In this document: piece by piece, positions 11,259 to 22,700 of the stretch
How positions within the stretch are numbered: position 1 is the first letter of the stretch
Layout: every line of letters starts with the position of its first letter
DNA from: Odontocerum albicorne
Lineage: Eukaryota > Arthropoda > Insecta > Trichoptera > Odontoceridae
Direction of reading: 5' to 3'
Assembly (NCBI GenBank): GCA_949825065.1
Contig: OX463841.1
Location: forward strand, 25,072,476 to 25,136,475
Length of the DNA: 64,000 nucleotides
Translations under genes and position numbers: made by a program
The notes under the pieces: model-generated
What the model was told of the DNA's origin: nothing
The model's input: the letters and a program-made list of their open reading frames with translations, nothing else
Database searches by the model: none

Positions 11259-11579
11259 TCTATCTATCTATATAAATAAAAATGTAAATGTTCATATATA
11301 GAAAATGTCTAATCTCCAAAAGTTCTCTACCGATCGCTTTGAAATTTTGACAAAAGTTGGCATTCGTATAAAGAAATGTTTATATATTTTTATTTATATA
11401 TCGGTGTATATAAAAAAGTTTAGAAATCAGAAAAAATAACGTTTGCGCCTCCTGCAGCGACAAGCTCAAACTAAACTTGACAGATGTCACATTGTATTTT
11501 CGACGTTTCGGAATTAATATTAAATATTAAATAATTAAATATATATAAATAAAATATTAAATAGTTTAATGTTTAATAA
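11259..11579 (+). mobile_element. Truncated Helitron 5' end upstream of the main Helitron
   Basis: Starts TCTATCTATCTATATAAATA and continues with AATGTAAATGTTC and TTGAAATTTTGACAAAAGTT. This is the same 5' module that begins the next element at 11580, and a third partial copy appears near 11885. The result is a tandem of 5' ends. Confidence 0.6.
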
Positions 11580-12304
11580 TCTATATAAATAAAAATGTAA
11601 ATGTTCGTTACTCATAGTTATCTAATCTCCGAAAGTTCTATACCTATTGCTTTGAAATTTTGACAAAAGTTGGCATTCGTATACGAGAATGTTTATATAT
11701 TTTTTTTTAAATACCGTTATGTACAAAAAAGTACAATATATAAAACAGAGGAAATAAGGGTTTGCGCCCCCTTCAGCGACAAACGCGATCTAAACAATGC
11801 TCACTGATAGTTGTTATGTCACATTGCATTTTAGACATTTCAGATTCTTTAATTTCGTTTTTGACCTATTTGTCTTATTTTTCATTGCTTTGAAATTTTG
11901 ACGAAAGGTTGCATTAGTATACAAGAATGTTTTTTTTTCAAATTCCTTATAAATTAATTATAAAGTTTGTTTTTTAAACTTATATTTTTATTTTACGGGA
12001 TATTGAAAAGCAAAGCTTCAAACCAATAATTTTATTTATCATCAACAGATTTCACACTATTGAAATATAGCGCCATCAGCGTGCTACGACGTAAAAATAT
12101 ACTAAATTTCTATCTGCCATTTCGTAGCGTCGCGTAATAATTTTGATCCTGTGTTTTTAAACTATTTTTTATTATTTTTCAGTACAATTAGCAGTGAATT
12201 TAAACGGTATCAATTGATTTTCATTTGAATTCATGGTATGTATTTGTGTATGTTTTATACAATTGAATTATTAAAAGTTTGACGTGTTTCATACAACAAA
12301 CTTT

Positions 12305-12530
12305 TGACAAATGTCAAATTTGATTTTAAGAAACTGCCAAATTTTTGCTAATTTGTAACAAGATGTATTAATTTGTCATTATTGTTAGTTTTTTGTAATG
12401 TATTTACCAAAATAACTTGCTATTTATTAGAATCGAGCCTTATATTAAAGTCGATAAAATAATTAAAATAACTGAAAGTCGTTACAAGGTTGTATTGGGG
12501 CAAATTTATCAACTGTCATAGGACTCATCG
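12305..12530 (+). mobile_element. Half of a MITE carried in the Helitron
   Basis: Closely matches the right half of the element at 39404-39946, including ATTTTTGCTAATTTGTAACA and ATAACTTGCTATTTAT, and the terminal CAACTGTCATAGGAC. The other half is absent. Confidence 0.6.
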
Positions 12531-12559
12531 TGAGCAAATATATCTGGAGGTAACTTTTG

Positions 12560-12745
12560 CAGTCGTCTAGGTAATCGATTATTTCCCCTTGAGGCATTTC
12601 TGTCAAGAGCGGAACAAATCAGATGTTACATCTGAGAAATACGGCGGCTAAGTCAAAACTTCACCCAAGCTGAAACAATTTTTTACGGTTCACCAAAAAA
12701 ACATGCAGTCTAGCGTTATCCTGATGGAAAATTATCCCGTTTGTG
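12560..12745 (-). pseudogene. Mariner transposase remnant inside the Helitron
   Basis: The minus strand reads NGIIFHQDNARLHVFLVNRK, then a degraded FDLA block. These match the second catalytic Asp (HQDNARPH) and the PDLAPSD region of mariner transposases. Frame breaks occur throughout. Confidence 0.55.
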
Positions 12746-12795
12746 TTCACTAATTAGGGGCATTTTGAATCGATTACTGTTTTCAATTTGTCAGG

Positions 12796-14395
12796 CATGA
12801 CATCACAGCACGTGTTTTCAAACAGAAGCTGAAATCGCTGATGAATTTCATGGTAAAGCATGAAGTGTTTGGGTCTATGCGCTGCTGGATGTACTCAGTG
12901 GAATGGCAAAAGAGAGGATTGCCACATGCACATAATATACTAATCTGGCTCTATAGCAAAATCACTTCAAACGAAATCGACGATGTAATATGCGCTGAAA
13001 TATCCGATGCCGACGTCGATAAGGATTTGCATGAAGTTGTGACGAAAAATATGATACATGGACCTTGCGGTACACTGAATCCAAATTCACCATGCATGAT
13101 AGACGGAAAATGCTCTAAGCAATATCCTTGAGCATTAGTATCCAACACAGTTACCGGAAACGATGGATATCCTTTATACAGAAGAAGATCAACAGAAGAT
13201 GGCGGTAAATTAGCAACCATACAAATGCGAAACGGTGACATCGAAGTAGACAACCGTTGGGTTGTTCCATATTCGCCTTTGCTATCAAAAACATACAAAG
13301 CGCACATAAACGTGGAATACTGTAACTCCGTTAAATCGATCTAATACATTTGTAAGTACGTGAATAAAGGCAGCAACATGGCGGTTTTTGGCGTGCAACC
13401 AGAAAGAAGTGATAGGAATGCGGTCATACATATCGATGAAATCGCACAGTATCAGGCTGGAAGATATACTCGTATAAGCAGCAATGAAGCTGTATGGCGA
13501 ATTCTTTCATTTCCCATACATGAACGAAGTCCAGCTGTTGTTCACTTAGCAGTACATCTAGAAAATGGACAACGCGTTTATTTCACAGCTGCAAATGTGC
13601 AACAAATAGCCCTGAATCCACCGGCTACAACGTTAACTGCTTTCTTCACGTTATGTCAAAATGACGCGTTTGCGAAAACACTGCAGTATTCGGAAGTGCC
13701 TACGTATTATACATGGAATGCGAGTAGAAAATCGTTTGAACGGCGCAAACGAGGAGAGCGAATCGACGGACAACCTGGCATATTTAAAGAAACTACGATA
13801 GGCAGACTATACACCGTGCATCCCAATCAAGATGAATGCTTCTTTCTTCGCATGCTGTTGGTAAATGTGCCCGGTCCAACGTATTTCCAGCAATTGAGAG
13901 TTGTCAACGGCGTCACACATGCCACTTTCCGCAGTGCATGTCAAGCTCTGAATTTATTGGAGAACGACCGACACTGGGATGTACGCATTAATGACGCGTG
14001 CAACACGTCACATCCAAATCAAATTCGTGTATTGTTTGCAATCATATTGACCACCTGCTCTCCTTCATTTTCAACAGAGTTATGGGAGGAATATAAATCG
14101 CACATAGCTGTAGATATTTTACGTCGAATACGCGAGGAAAATTCAAATATGAATATTTCTCAGCAGAAATCTACAACAAAGCGTGGGTAATGATTGAAGA
14201 TTTGTTCTTAGAAATCGCGAACAAAGTTCTCAATCAATTGGGAATGCCATCACCGAATCGATCTGCTGCTGCTTCGTTCGATGTAGAATTGCGTCGTGAA
14301 CAAAATTACAACACGGGTGATCTTTTCTCGTATGTGCAATAAAATATTCATAAGCTAACGCTTGAGCAAAAATGCATTTACGATCAGATAATGTA
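12796..14395 (+). pseudogene. Helitron Rep/helicase, broken
   Basis: One frame runs from 12796 to about 14190 with two in-frame stops, TGA at 13129 and TAA at 13342. It then shifts frame near 14185 and continues to about 14395 (VMIEDLFLEIANKVLNQLG). The Rep part has the HUH-type GLPHAH motif and YICKYVNKG with both tyrosines of the Y2 motif, the second stop falling just before it. Downstream sequence (VFGVQPERSDRNAVIH..., YFTAANVQQIALNPP) is the conserved Helitron middle region. The Pif1-type helicase core is deleted apart from later fragments. It is not translatable as one protein. Confidence 0.8.
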
Positions 14396-14445
14396 AAATT
14401 TAATATTTAATATTTATTATTAAATATTTAATATTCGAAATCAAA

Positions 14446-14640
14446 ATGAAAATAAATCGAAATCTATATTGCGTGCGTTGCCGTTACGTGACGTCAAAAG
14501 AAGAATTGGCTGAAAAAGTATTTCCCAATATTCAAATCAATTATAAGAATCACGATTGGCTGAGTGAACGAGCTATTCTTGCCGCCAAGAACAATGACGT
14601 CTACGAACTTAACAATATTATTCAGTTCCTTTTTTAATGT
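14446..14640 (+). pseudogene. Helitron helicase C-terminal block, copy 1
   Basis: Encodes TSKEELAEKVFPNIQINY, then KNHDWLSERAILAAKNNDV. This is the late block of the Pif1-like helicase in Helitron proteins. It is truncated on both sides and nearly repeated at 15130-15275. Confidence 0.65.
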
Positions 14641-14763
14641 TTCGTAGAATGAACGCGACAGGCTGATAGTGGCTGAAAGAGGTCAGTAGGAATATCAAAC
14701 GTATCTTTTTTATATAGAATTTAATTTTATCTCTATGTTTATATTTCAAAATCTATCAAATCG

Positions 14764-14985
14764 TATGTAGAAATGGAGATTTTTTTTAATTAGTTCCAAT
14801 TATCTATTTGTCTTCCCTTAACATTTAATTAGTAACAATTATCTCTCTGTCTTTCCTTAACATTTAATTAATTCCAATAATCTTTCTCTATTCTTAACAT
14901 TTAATTAGTTCCAATTATCTCTGTATTTCATTAACAATACTCCTATTTGACAAATATTTCGTTAACAATACTCCTATTTCAGAAA
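14764..14985. repeat. Short tandem repeats between the helicase copies
   Basis: About four diverged units of ~46 bp built on CTTAACATTTAATTAGTTCC and AATTATCTCTCTGTC, then two units of CGTTAACAATACTCCTATTT. They separate the duplicated helicase fragments. Confidence 0.7.
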
Positions 14986-14989
14986 TATT

Positions 14990-15275
14990 TGACAAATGCG
15001 TGTCCAACTGCAAAACGATCGATCAGCTGAGATATTCTCACATCAATTGCTGGAAATTGGGAACGAAAAGGTGCCGGTTGATATGATCTCAGGACGAATT
15101 TCATTGCCTATAACTTCTGCAATTTAGTGACGTTAAAAGAAGAATTGGTTGAAAAAGTATTTCCCAATATTCAAATCAATTATAAAAATCACGATTAGCT
15201 GAGTGAACGAGCTATTCTTGCCGCCAAGAACAAAGACGTCTACGAACCTAACAATATTATTCAGTTCCTTTTTTA
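14990..15275 (+). pseudogene. Helitron helicase C-terminal block, copy 2
   Basis: Longer than copy 1: MRVQLQNDRSAEIFSHQLLE, IGNEKVPVDMISGRISLP and then the shared VTLKEELVEKVFPNIQINY block. One stop replaces the Trp in KNHD*LSERA. The last ~150 bp is almost the same as 14480-14637. Confidence 0.65.
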
Positions 15276-15324
15276 ATATTTCGCAATTATATGTTTTTGT
15301 TATAACTTTCTTTCTTCTTTTTCA

Positions 15325-15500
15325 GTGCAATCGATCTGCTTTAGTTTATCAAAATGCCGAGGAAGCAGCTGAGCGACGTGCAGCCAGACTTGAAGATGCA
15401 CGGTTGCGAGCATGGCGATCGCGTTCTGCAGCTTCAGATCTGCTTCGTTCTCAAGAGAATGAACGCGACAGACTGAGAAGACATCAAAAATATTGTATAC
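15325..15500 (+). pseudogene. Helitron N-terminal fragment, out of order
   Basis: Encodes ERRAARLEDARLRAWRSRSA followed by ASDLLRSQENERDRLRR. This Arg/Glu-rich repeat region belongs at the start of Helitron proteins, yet it lies after the helicase pieces here, close to the 3' terminus. It suggests rearrangement or a composite element. Confidence 0.6.
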
Positions 15501-15899
15501 CCACAAGCATTGTGAAATTAAACATATTAGAAACGTGTGCATTCTCTTTTCTTTCTTTTCCATTTAACCAGACTGAGCCACAACAACGCGTGGCCAGGTA
15601 CAGCTAGTAATTAATATAAATTTCAACTCTCGAAAGCAATACTATCTACTAGTGGCGTGACTTTTGAGTTGAGGGATGCTGTTGGCATTCAGAAAACGCC
15701 TGGACTTATTTAAAGTTATGATATTGTAATAATAATACACCTGCTAAAAGCCGGGCTTTGTTGGTATTATTTATGTTATTTTGGTTCTTAAAAAAATAAA
15801 GTGAGAGGATGTTTTTTTGCAATTAACCATTAGACGTAGCATTTCGTTTATCTACCTGTTAACGAACCTATTAAAAAAATATTTGCGCTTGTTCGAACG

Positions 15900-16200
15900 A
15901 TGAATGACCTCCATGACCTACTTAGTAAGATGATTGCTATCTGGGGATTCAAAAAGCAAAAAAGAGGGAAACGGGTCCGAGTCTGGTAAAAGATATGGTT
16001 CTTCTGGTAACAATACTCGCACGCGCTAGACGTGTGCGAGTTTTGACGCCTTTTCCCGTGCGGGGTATTATTGACATCACTTGCGATGACGAGTGTGAGT
16101 TACGTGCTCTATCCAGTCATTATTAACCAGAAATCTCGATTAATGAGACCGAAGACAGTTGAAGGTTCACCATACAAATGAATGAATATTTAAATTAATT
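15900..16200 (+). repeat. SINE, second tail type
   Basis: The head resembles family S (TGACCTCCATGACCTACTTAGTAAGA) but is degenerate and lacks a clear B box. The body (AACGGGTCCGAGTCTGGT, later ATGAGACCGAAGACAG) matches the copy at 28980 and not the usual family S body. Confidence 0.5.
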
Positions 16201-16660
16201 GGTTATCTTTCACTATTATTGATGGTATTTTTTCTTTGAAAGTTACAAATGCATTAATACATTAGTGAAATTGGCCATTTTTTTGAGTTTCAATTATCTG
16301 GATGTCAAACAAAAAACAATCAGGACCTATTTTATTTCATCACCATAAAAATTATAGTTCGAATTTTTTGATCGGGAGTCACTTACTTGGAACAAAGGTT
16401 GTCATTCCATTTTCACGGATGAAAATAAATTTTGTCAACGTTACAGCATTCCTTGTTTTTATATTCAAAATACTTACTCGGAATATTACAGGTAAAATAA
16501 TAACAACCATTAAAGTATAGATATATTTTAATAAATATATAAAGTAATATTCATACAATATTTTTTTATTTGTGCATGATGTTCTCGACTCGAGTGTGTG
16601 CAAACTTCATTTATTTATCATTCGAGTGTTAATTTACACGCCCAACGGCTTTAGCATTTA
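16201..16660. other. Intergenic, nothing recognised
   Basis: AT-rich spacer upstream of esterase 2. Short overlapping frames on both strands are not supported by any motif. Confidence 0.4.
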
Positions 16661-16677
16661 TCTCCGCTCGGCATATC

Positions 16678-16769
16678 GCAGTATGAGTTGAGACGTGAGA
16701 CGACCAATGTGCCAGGTAGATTCTCTTGGCAAATACATTCAATAATTCGTTTATTAACTGTGTTGCACG
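16678..16769 (+). promoter_or_regulatory. Conserved 5' leader and possible core promoter of esterase 2
   Basis: Shares GCCAGGTAGATTCTCTTGGC and the following AAATA.ATT.AATAAT with the leader of esterase 1. A GCAGT at 16678-16682 is initiator-like, and AGACGTG at 16691 matches the downstream promoter element consensus but is too close to that initiator. Core-promoter function is inference. Confidence 0.45.
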
Positions 16770-19700
16770 ATGGAAAACGTCCAAAAAACAATAGACCAGG
16801 GTTCACTAGAAGGTAAAACAGTTAAGACCGAAAGTGGGTTCTTGTATGATGCATTTTTGGCAATTCCGTATGCCAAACCCCCACTAGGAGCGCTGAGATT
16901 CCGGGTAAATATAGTTTATTTTGTATTCCTTTTTTGTCTGGCGCCTGTCAGTGGGACGGGTTTTTGTTGTGCAGTTTATTGATTAAGTTCCGACACGTGA
17001 ATGCAAAACTGAAGTTGCTCCTACCGGGAATATAATACCTTAGGGATACATGCTTCCAAATGTTCACTTTCACTTTTAGGTCATTTGAATTTGTAAGTTC
17101 ACTTTTAGGTAATTTGAATTTTTTTTTTTAATTTATGTTCGTCTATTTTGTACTGTGAAATGTTTTTAGATCACTATAAAACAGTTTCTTAAAATTTAAT
17201 ACAATAAATAATTAAATCATTTAAATACTTATTTTACAAACCACAAATTATTTCATGTTAGTAAAAAATTACTTTTAGACAAAAAAATCTGTTTTAAATA
17301 AGTTTGTCATCCCAAACTAAATATTTTTGAACCACAATATACATCAGTTAACCACATAAACACACCAACTTGAAATATGTTTAACATTTTTGTGATTGCC
17401 CTCTTTGGTAATGATTTGAAATGGTTTGTAAAACAAGATTCTGAAATTATACTGTCTTATGATTAAATTGCTATACCACTTAGGTTCAAAAGTTTCCAGC
17501 CTGAATTAGTTAGAGCATATATCGATTGATACCACCTCGATCCCGCCCATCTCATGGCTAGGCGATGTTAAGTTAAAATTTAATGCCTCTACCTCTTAAC
17601 TAAAGTCGATGGAAGACATGTTGTTTCGTTATATTATGAAATGTAAAAAATGTAATATCACTTAAAAAATCTTCTCCGTAGATAGAATTTAAAAGTCGTT
17701 TCATTTCTGCTGGGCTTTTCTCTTTTAAAAGAAACTTCATAACATCATATCCGTTGGTCCTCTATAGGTGGTACTCGTATGTAGGTGGTACGAGTACAGG
17801 CTGCGACAAGTCTTCACTCCTGTCGGTCACCTGCCGTTTGCATGTCAGTATACAGACTCCCCTCAGTCAATTATTTCATCTGATCACTCAATCTTACTGA
17901 CGCTCTGCCCCAACCAGAGGCTTAGCTTAGTTTTTGGTGCCCTTTGTAAATTCTTGAGTTGACGTCCTTCTAAAATTCGTAAATAACAATGATCTAATAA
18001 ATAATAATGAGTTGTCGTTCGTATTTTAAACATAAGTTTATTATAATGAAACGAGAAACTTGAAAATAATTTGTATACGTGTAAAACAATTACACGTCTT
18101 ATTCTTCAGATATCACAGATTACAATATTACTTTATTTAATACCACACTATAAACAAAAATGATGAAAACCGAAATAAGGTAGTTTTGACGACGACAGTT
18201 TTTTTGTGGGTATTCCGAGAAATTATGTAAAATGTTAAACATGTGTTTTTGATTTACCGATGTGCAAATTTCAAAAGACAATTAAAAATAAACCGCTAGA
18301 AAATAAAATTTAAAACGATAGATCCGTATTCACCTTAACAATGAATCGTTCCAATTCGCTGGGCTCGCACGTATACGAGTAAAGCTGACTTACAAAAATT
18401 CGCTTTTTTTTGTCAGTAAAATACTCATTATTGAGCATTATGTGTATATGATACAGCGTTTTCCTTTATTTGTGCTTAGTGGAATTCGTTTGTGTGAATT
18501 TCAAAATATGGCTTTTTTCAATGTTATCATAGTATTAAACCTTAAAAATCGGAACCTAGTACCGAGGTGCCGAGGGCGCCCTCGTGTTATAGGCGCCCCT
18601 AGCAGCGGCCTACATGCTAGCGCCTCGCTACTCTACTGCCCTCTCCCTTTTCTTCCTGCCATACTTCATATTACCATCAATGTCTCCAAGTTATCTAACC
18701 CACGTTTGAAAATGTGCCCGACAAACCGCAAAATACGATGGAAGATTTATTCAACCATAAAAATAAATAACTTAAACGTTTGTTAGAAAGTGTTGACTAA
18801 TTTAATTTTAATAAACTCCAGTTTTAATAAGAATTCTAGTTTAACATTTTTCATAATGTTTTTACACATAAATTTTACTATTTATTTTTATCGTAACTGG
18901 ACTAAATCAAAGGTCAAAAATATAAATGAAAAAAATCAATTCGGAGATAAAACATGATGAATTTAGATAGTCTAAAGATTAGTATAACTCATCATACATT
19001 ATGCTGTATTCCGTACAATTTACATTTTTTAAATTTCAATTTACATAATTGGTTGAAAAAACGTAGGATATTAAAAATGTTAACGCGTGCTCTAGATAAA
19101 TATACAAATTATTATTAGAAAATTGCTTGCGATATTTGAATTGCTCTGGTGACAACATTACAAATGAGTGAAATCAAAACATATCATATGTTGTCAGGAA
19201 AATACGTTCGTATTTCTCGTTAGGACAAAATCTTGATTGCTAACTGCATTACAAGAGTGCTGAATGTATATTATTTTGAAAGGTAATTAATATTTAACTA
19301 ATTTTATCGGCAATAATTTAACCAAATTACTTTCCGCGATTTTTTGGCGTCAATTTGAAGACAGAACAAAATAAATAGTTTTTTTTCTGTACTTTATGCT
19401 TTTTTACTACCGCAAAAAAATACGACAATTTATTTATTTATTTTTTTATTTATTATTACACATGACAAGAAATATACACAATTTGCGAAAAAACAACAGG
19501 CAACTTGATTTGGACATACAATTTTAATGGATCTGGGTTTGTTGCCTTTCATTTGTCGTGTCCCCAGTAAACTAGGCTTTTGCCTGTATCTCACTGAGGA
19601 TAATAAGGCAATAAATATGAACTTTGTGTGTCGATGGTGCAGTTAGCGATCGAGAATTTCAAATGTGGTTAAAATTTCCGTAATGGTGACACGAACTCGA

Positions 19701-22700
19701 AGATGGTGTCTGCTCTGGAACGGGATTACCAGTGATGACGACAAAATGAAAGCCTTGATTGAGAATAACCAGTGTTCTATGACACGAGAGATTGATGAGA
19801 TAATGAAAATATCGCAAACCGCCATTTTAAATTATTTGGTTAGAATTCGACCTAAAAATGCGAATTAATATCCGAACCACCCAGTACATAATATAAGTGC
19901 CAAAATAAAAATATATTATCAGTGTTTAAAAAAAATCATGTTTTATACAAGCGGTATTACACTTTCGTTGTATACAGTACAACCTGGCAGGCTTATTGCC
20001 TTGTGGAAATCTCTTCCAATCAACCAAAAAGATGTTAAAGATGCCTTAAGTCAGACCTGGACAACCCAAATTGCCCCACGGGCCGTATTAACGACCTTAA
20101 ATTTTCCAAGGGCTGCACAAATAAGAATAATTGCAAATTTTGTTCCAATATTTTTATTAATATCTGACTCGAAAACGAAATTCGTACTTATTAATATTTT
20201 TATAAGTGATTGATTTGGATGGAGAAGTACACATAAAGTGTTCAATCAGCGTAAATCCCAAAAAAACGATAATACAACTAAATATGAAGAGAAAACATGT
20301 ATTGAACCAACAACAAAATGTCTATGTACTTAGAATTTCTAAATTATTAATTCGTAAATATATTTGTATGGTAATAAAAAAACCTAATTCGTCATATATG
20401 ATCGCGGGCCGTGGGTTGGCCAGTGCTGCCTTAAGTGAAAACCAGACTGAAATCTGTTTTAAAAAAGAATCTTGGTTCCAACGAGATTTAAACCCGCAAC
20501 CTCCGGGCTGGGAGACTGACGTCTTACCAACTAGGCCACAAAGGTCGTCATTTTGTTGAGAATCGAACCCGCAACCTCTGGGTCGGAAGACATATGTCTT
20601 ACCAACTAAGTTAAATAACTGTTTTTAATCAATCTCATTGACACTTGAACTTCAATTATCGCTTAAACACATTACATGAAATCGCCACATTTGGCAACCG
20701 TCCAACCTGTGATATAGGTTTAATTCAACCATTTTTGTAATGAATTGAAAATAAATTATCAACGTTACGCCTCGTCAGCTTTGGAGAAGGCAGAGTAAAT
20801 GTAACACCAAACTTATATTCCTGTATTCAGACCAATATAATTTGGCAACCGTTCAACTTAACATATGATATAGGTTCATAACATATCAACCATTTTTGTA
20901 ATGAATTGGAAATATACGTTATTATCAACGTTATACCTTGTCAGCTTTGGAGAAGGCAGAGTTAATGTAACACCAAACTTATATTCCTGTATTCAGACTA
21001 ATATAATTTAGCAACCGTTCAACTTAACATATGATATAGGTTCATAATATATCAACCATTTTTGTAATGAATTGGAAATATACGTTATTATCAACGTTAT
21101 GCCTTGTCAGCTTTGGAGAAGGCAGAGTTAATGTAACACCAAACTTATATTCCTGTATTCAGATCAATATAATTTGGCAACCGTTCAACTTAACATATGA
21201 TATAGGTTCATAACATATCAACCATTTTTGTAATGAATTGAAAATATACGTTATTATCAACGTTATGCCTTGTCAGCTTTGGAGAAGGCAGAGTTAATAC
21301 TGACTTATATTCCTGTATTCAGACTAATATAATTTAGCAACCGTTCAATTTATGATATTGGTTCATATCAACCATTTTTGTAATGAATTGAAAATATATT
21401 ATCAACATTATGCCTTGTCAGTTTTGCGGATGGCAGATTAAATATAACAGCAAACTTATATTCATGTATTCAGACCAATACAATTTATACTTCTGCAAGT
21501 ATTTTTTTTAATTACCTTTATCATGAAGTATAATTAATCTTGCTAATTTAATCTTGTTTGACCTTATTCATTATCGAGTATTGTTTCGATAAACTAAAAT
21601 AATAATAAATCCTGTAGCGCCGTTTAGTTCCAAAGTCACTCAAAGGGCACTTGCGTCACTCGCAAGTGTTTTTGACAATTATCAACTTAATAAACTTTTG
21701 GATTAAAATAATGTGTAAAAATGCTTAAATGGTCCCATACCGTCCCACTATGCCGTTAAAGCCCGATATACTCGTATGTGATGCTACACTCCCACACGGC
21801 ATATGAACTTGTAAAATGAATTTTTCGCTATTGATATGTTCTACTCGTATATCTCGGTGGGTAATTTATTAATTTAGCTCCTTGCAGGCATAACTAAACC
21901 ACTTAATAGGGAAGCACGAGTATCATTGCTACAATAAGTTTTACGTCTTTTTCTTATACTACACTATCTGTCCAATACGAAAGGTGACTTACGGGAAATG
22001 AAATACATGACATTGTTTAAATACACTCCTTGTGAATCAATATAATACTGGAAGCGCTTGTACATTTTTTTGAAGCATTCCTGAAACTCATTCTTCGGGA
22101 TTGCCTCTGGATGTTTGAAATCGTGTCGAAACACTATCCTTTCATCGCCAATTTCAGTTTCGGGAATAGCCAGAAGTCGCATGGAGCCAAATCAGGTTAA
22201 TACGGAGAGTAATCGAAACGTGTATGTATTTTATTTTATATCAAATGTAAAATAATTACTAATATATTTCTTTACAATTTATACGTTTGACAGCTTCAAT
22301 TTTATACCTTGATCGAATAAAGATTTAGGATTTTGAGTTTTGCATCAATCGGGGATCAAATACTGTAGATAAAAAATAGATGTGAATGGTTTACGAAATT
22401 GTACACATTATTAGGAAAAAAACCTGCGATTAATGTACCGTCTCTGGCAACTTTGAATCCGATATTAGTAGTATCCTATTTGATAGAAACATATGTAGAA
22501 TTGAGAAATAAGTCAGAAATGCGTGCCGTACAAAGAATATATGTATATGTGTTTGTGTAGGTATGTGTTATGTGTATATGTATAAGTGCATGTGCATACA
22601 CATATGTATATGTACAAAGAAGAGTTATGAGAGATATCGAATGGCGTGTAGCGATATAAAACATACATGCTCGAACCGGACAATATCAAAATCTGCTGAT

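Larger units (their letters stand above)
11580..15607 (+). mobile_element. Degenerate Helitron (rolling-circle transposon)
   Basis: The 5' end TCTATATAAATAAAAATG follows an A. The 3' end GCGTGGCCAGGTACAGCTAG is followed by T, as expected for insertion between A and T with a 5' TC and 3' CTRR terminus. Inside are a broken Rep/helicase frame, duplicated helicase pieces, half of a MITE and a mariner scrap. The 4.0-kb extent assumes both ends belong to one insertion. The tandem 5' modules make nesting possible. Confidence 0.65.

Noticed and set aside
18442..18786. 114-codon open frame in a GC-richer patch
   Set aside because: No recognisable motif, and it starts in AT-rich intron sequence. Coding cannot be supported.
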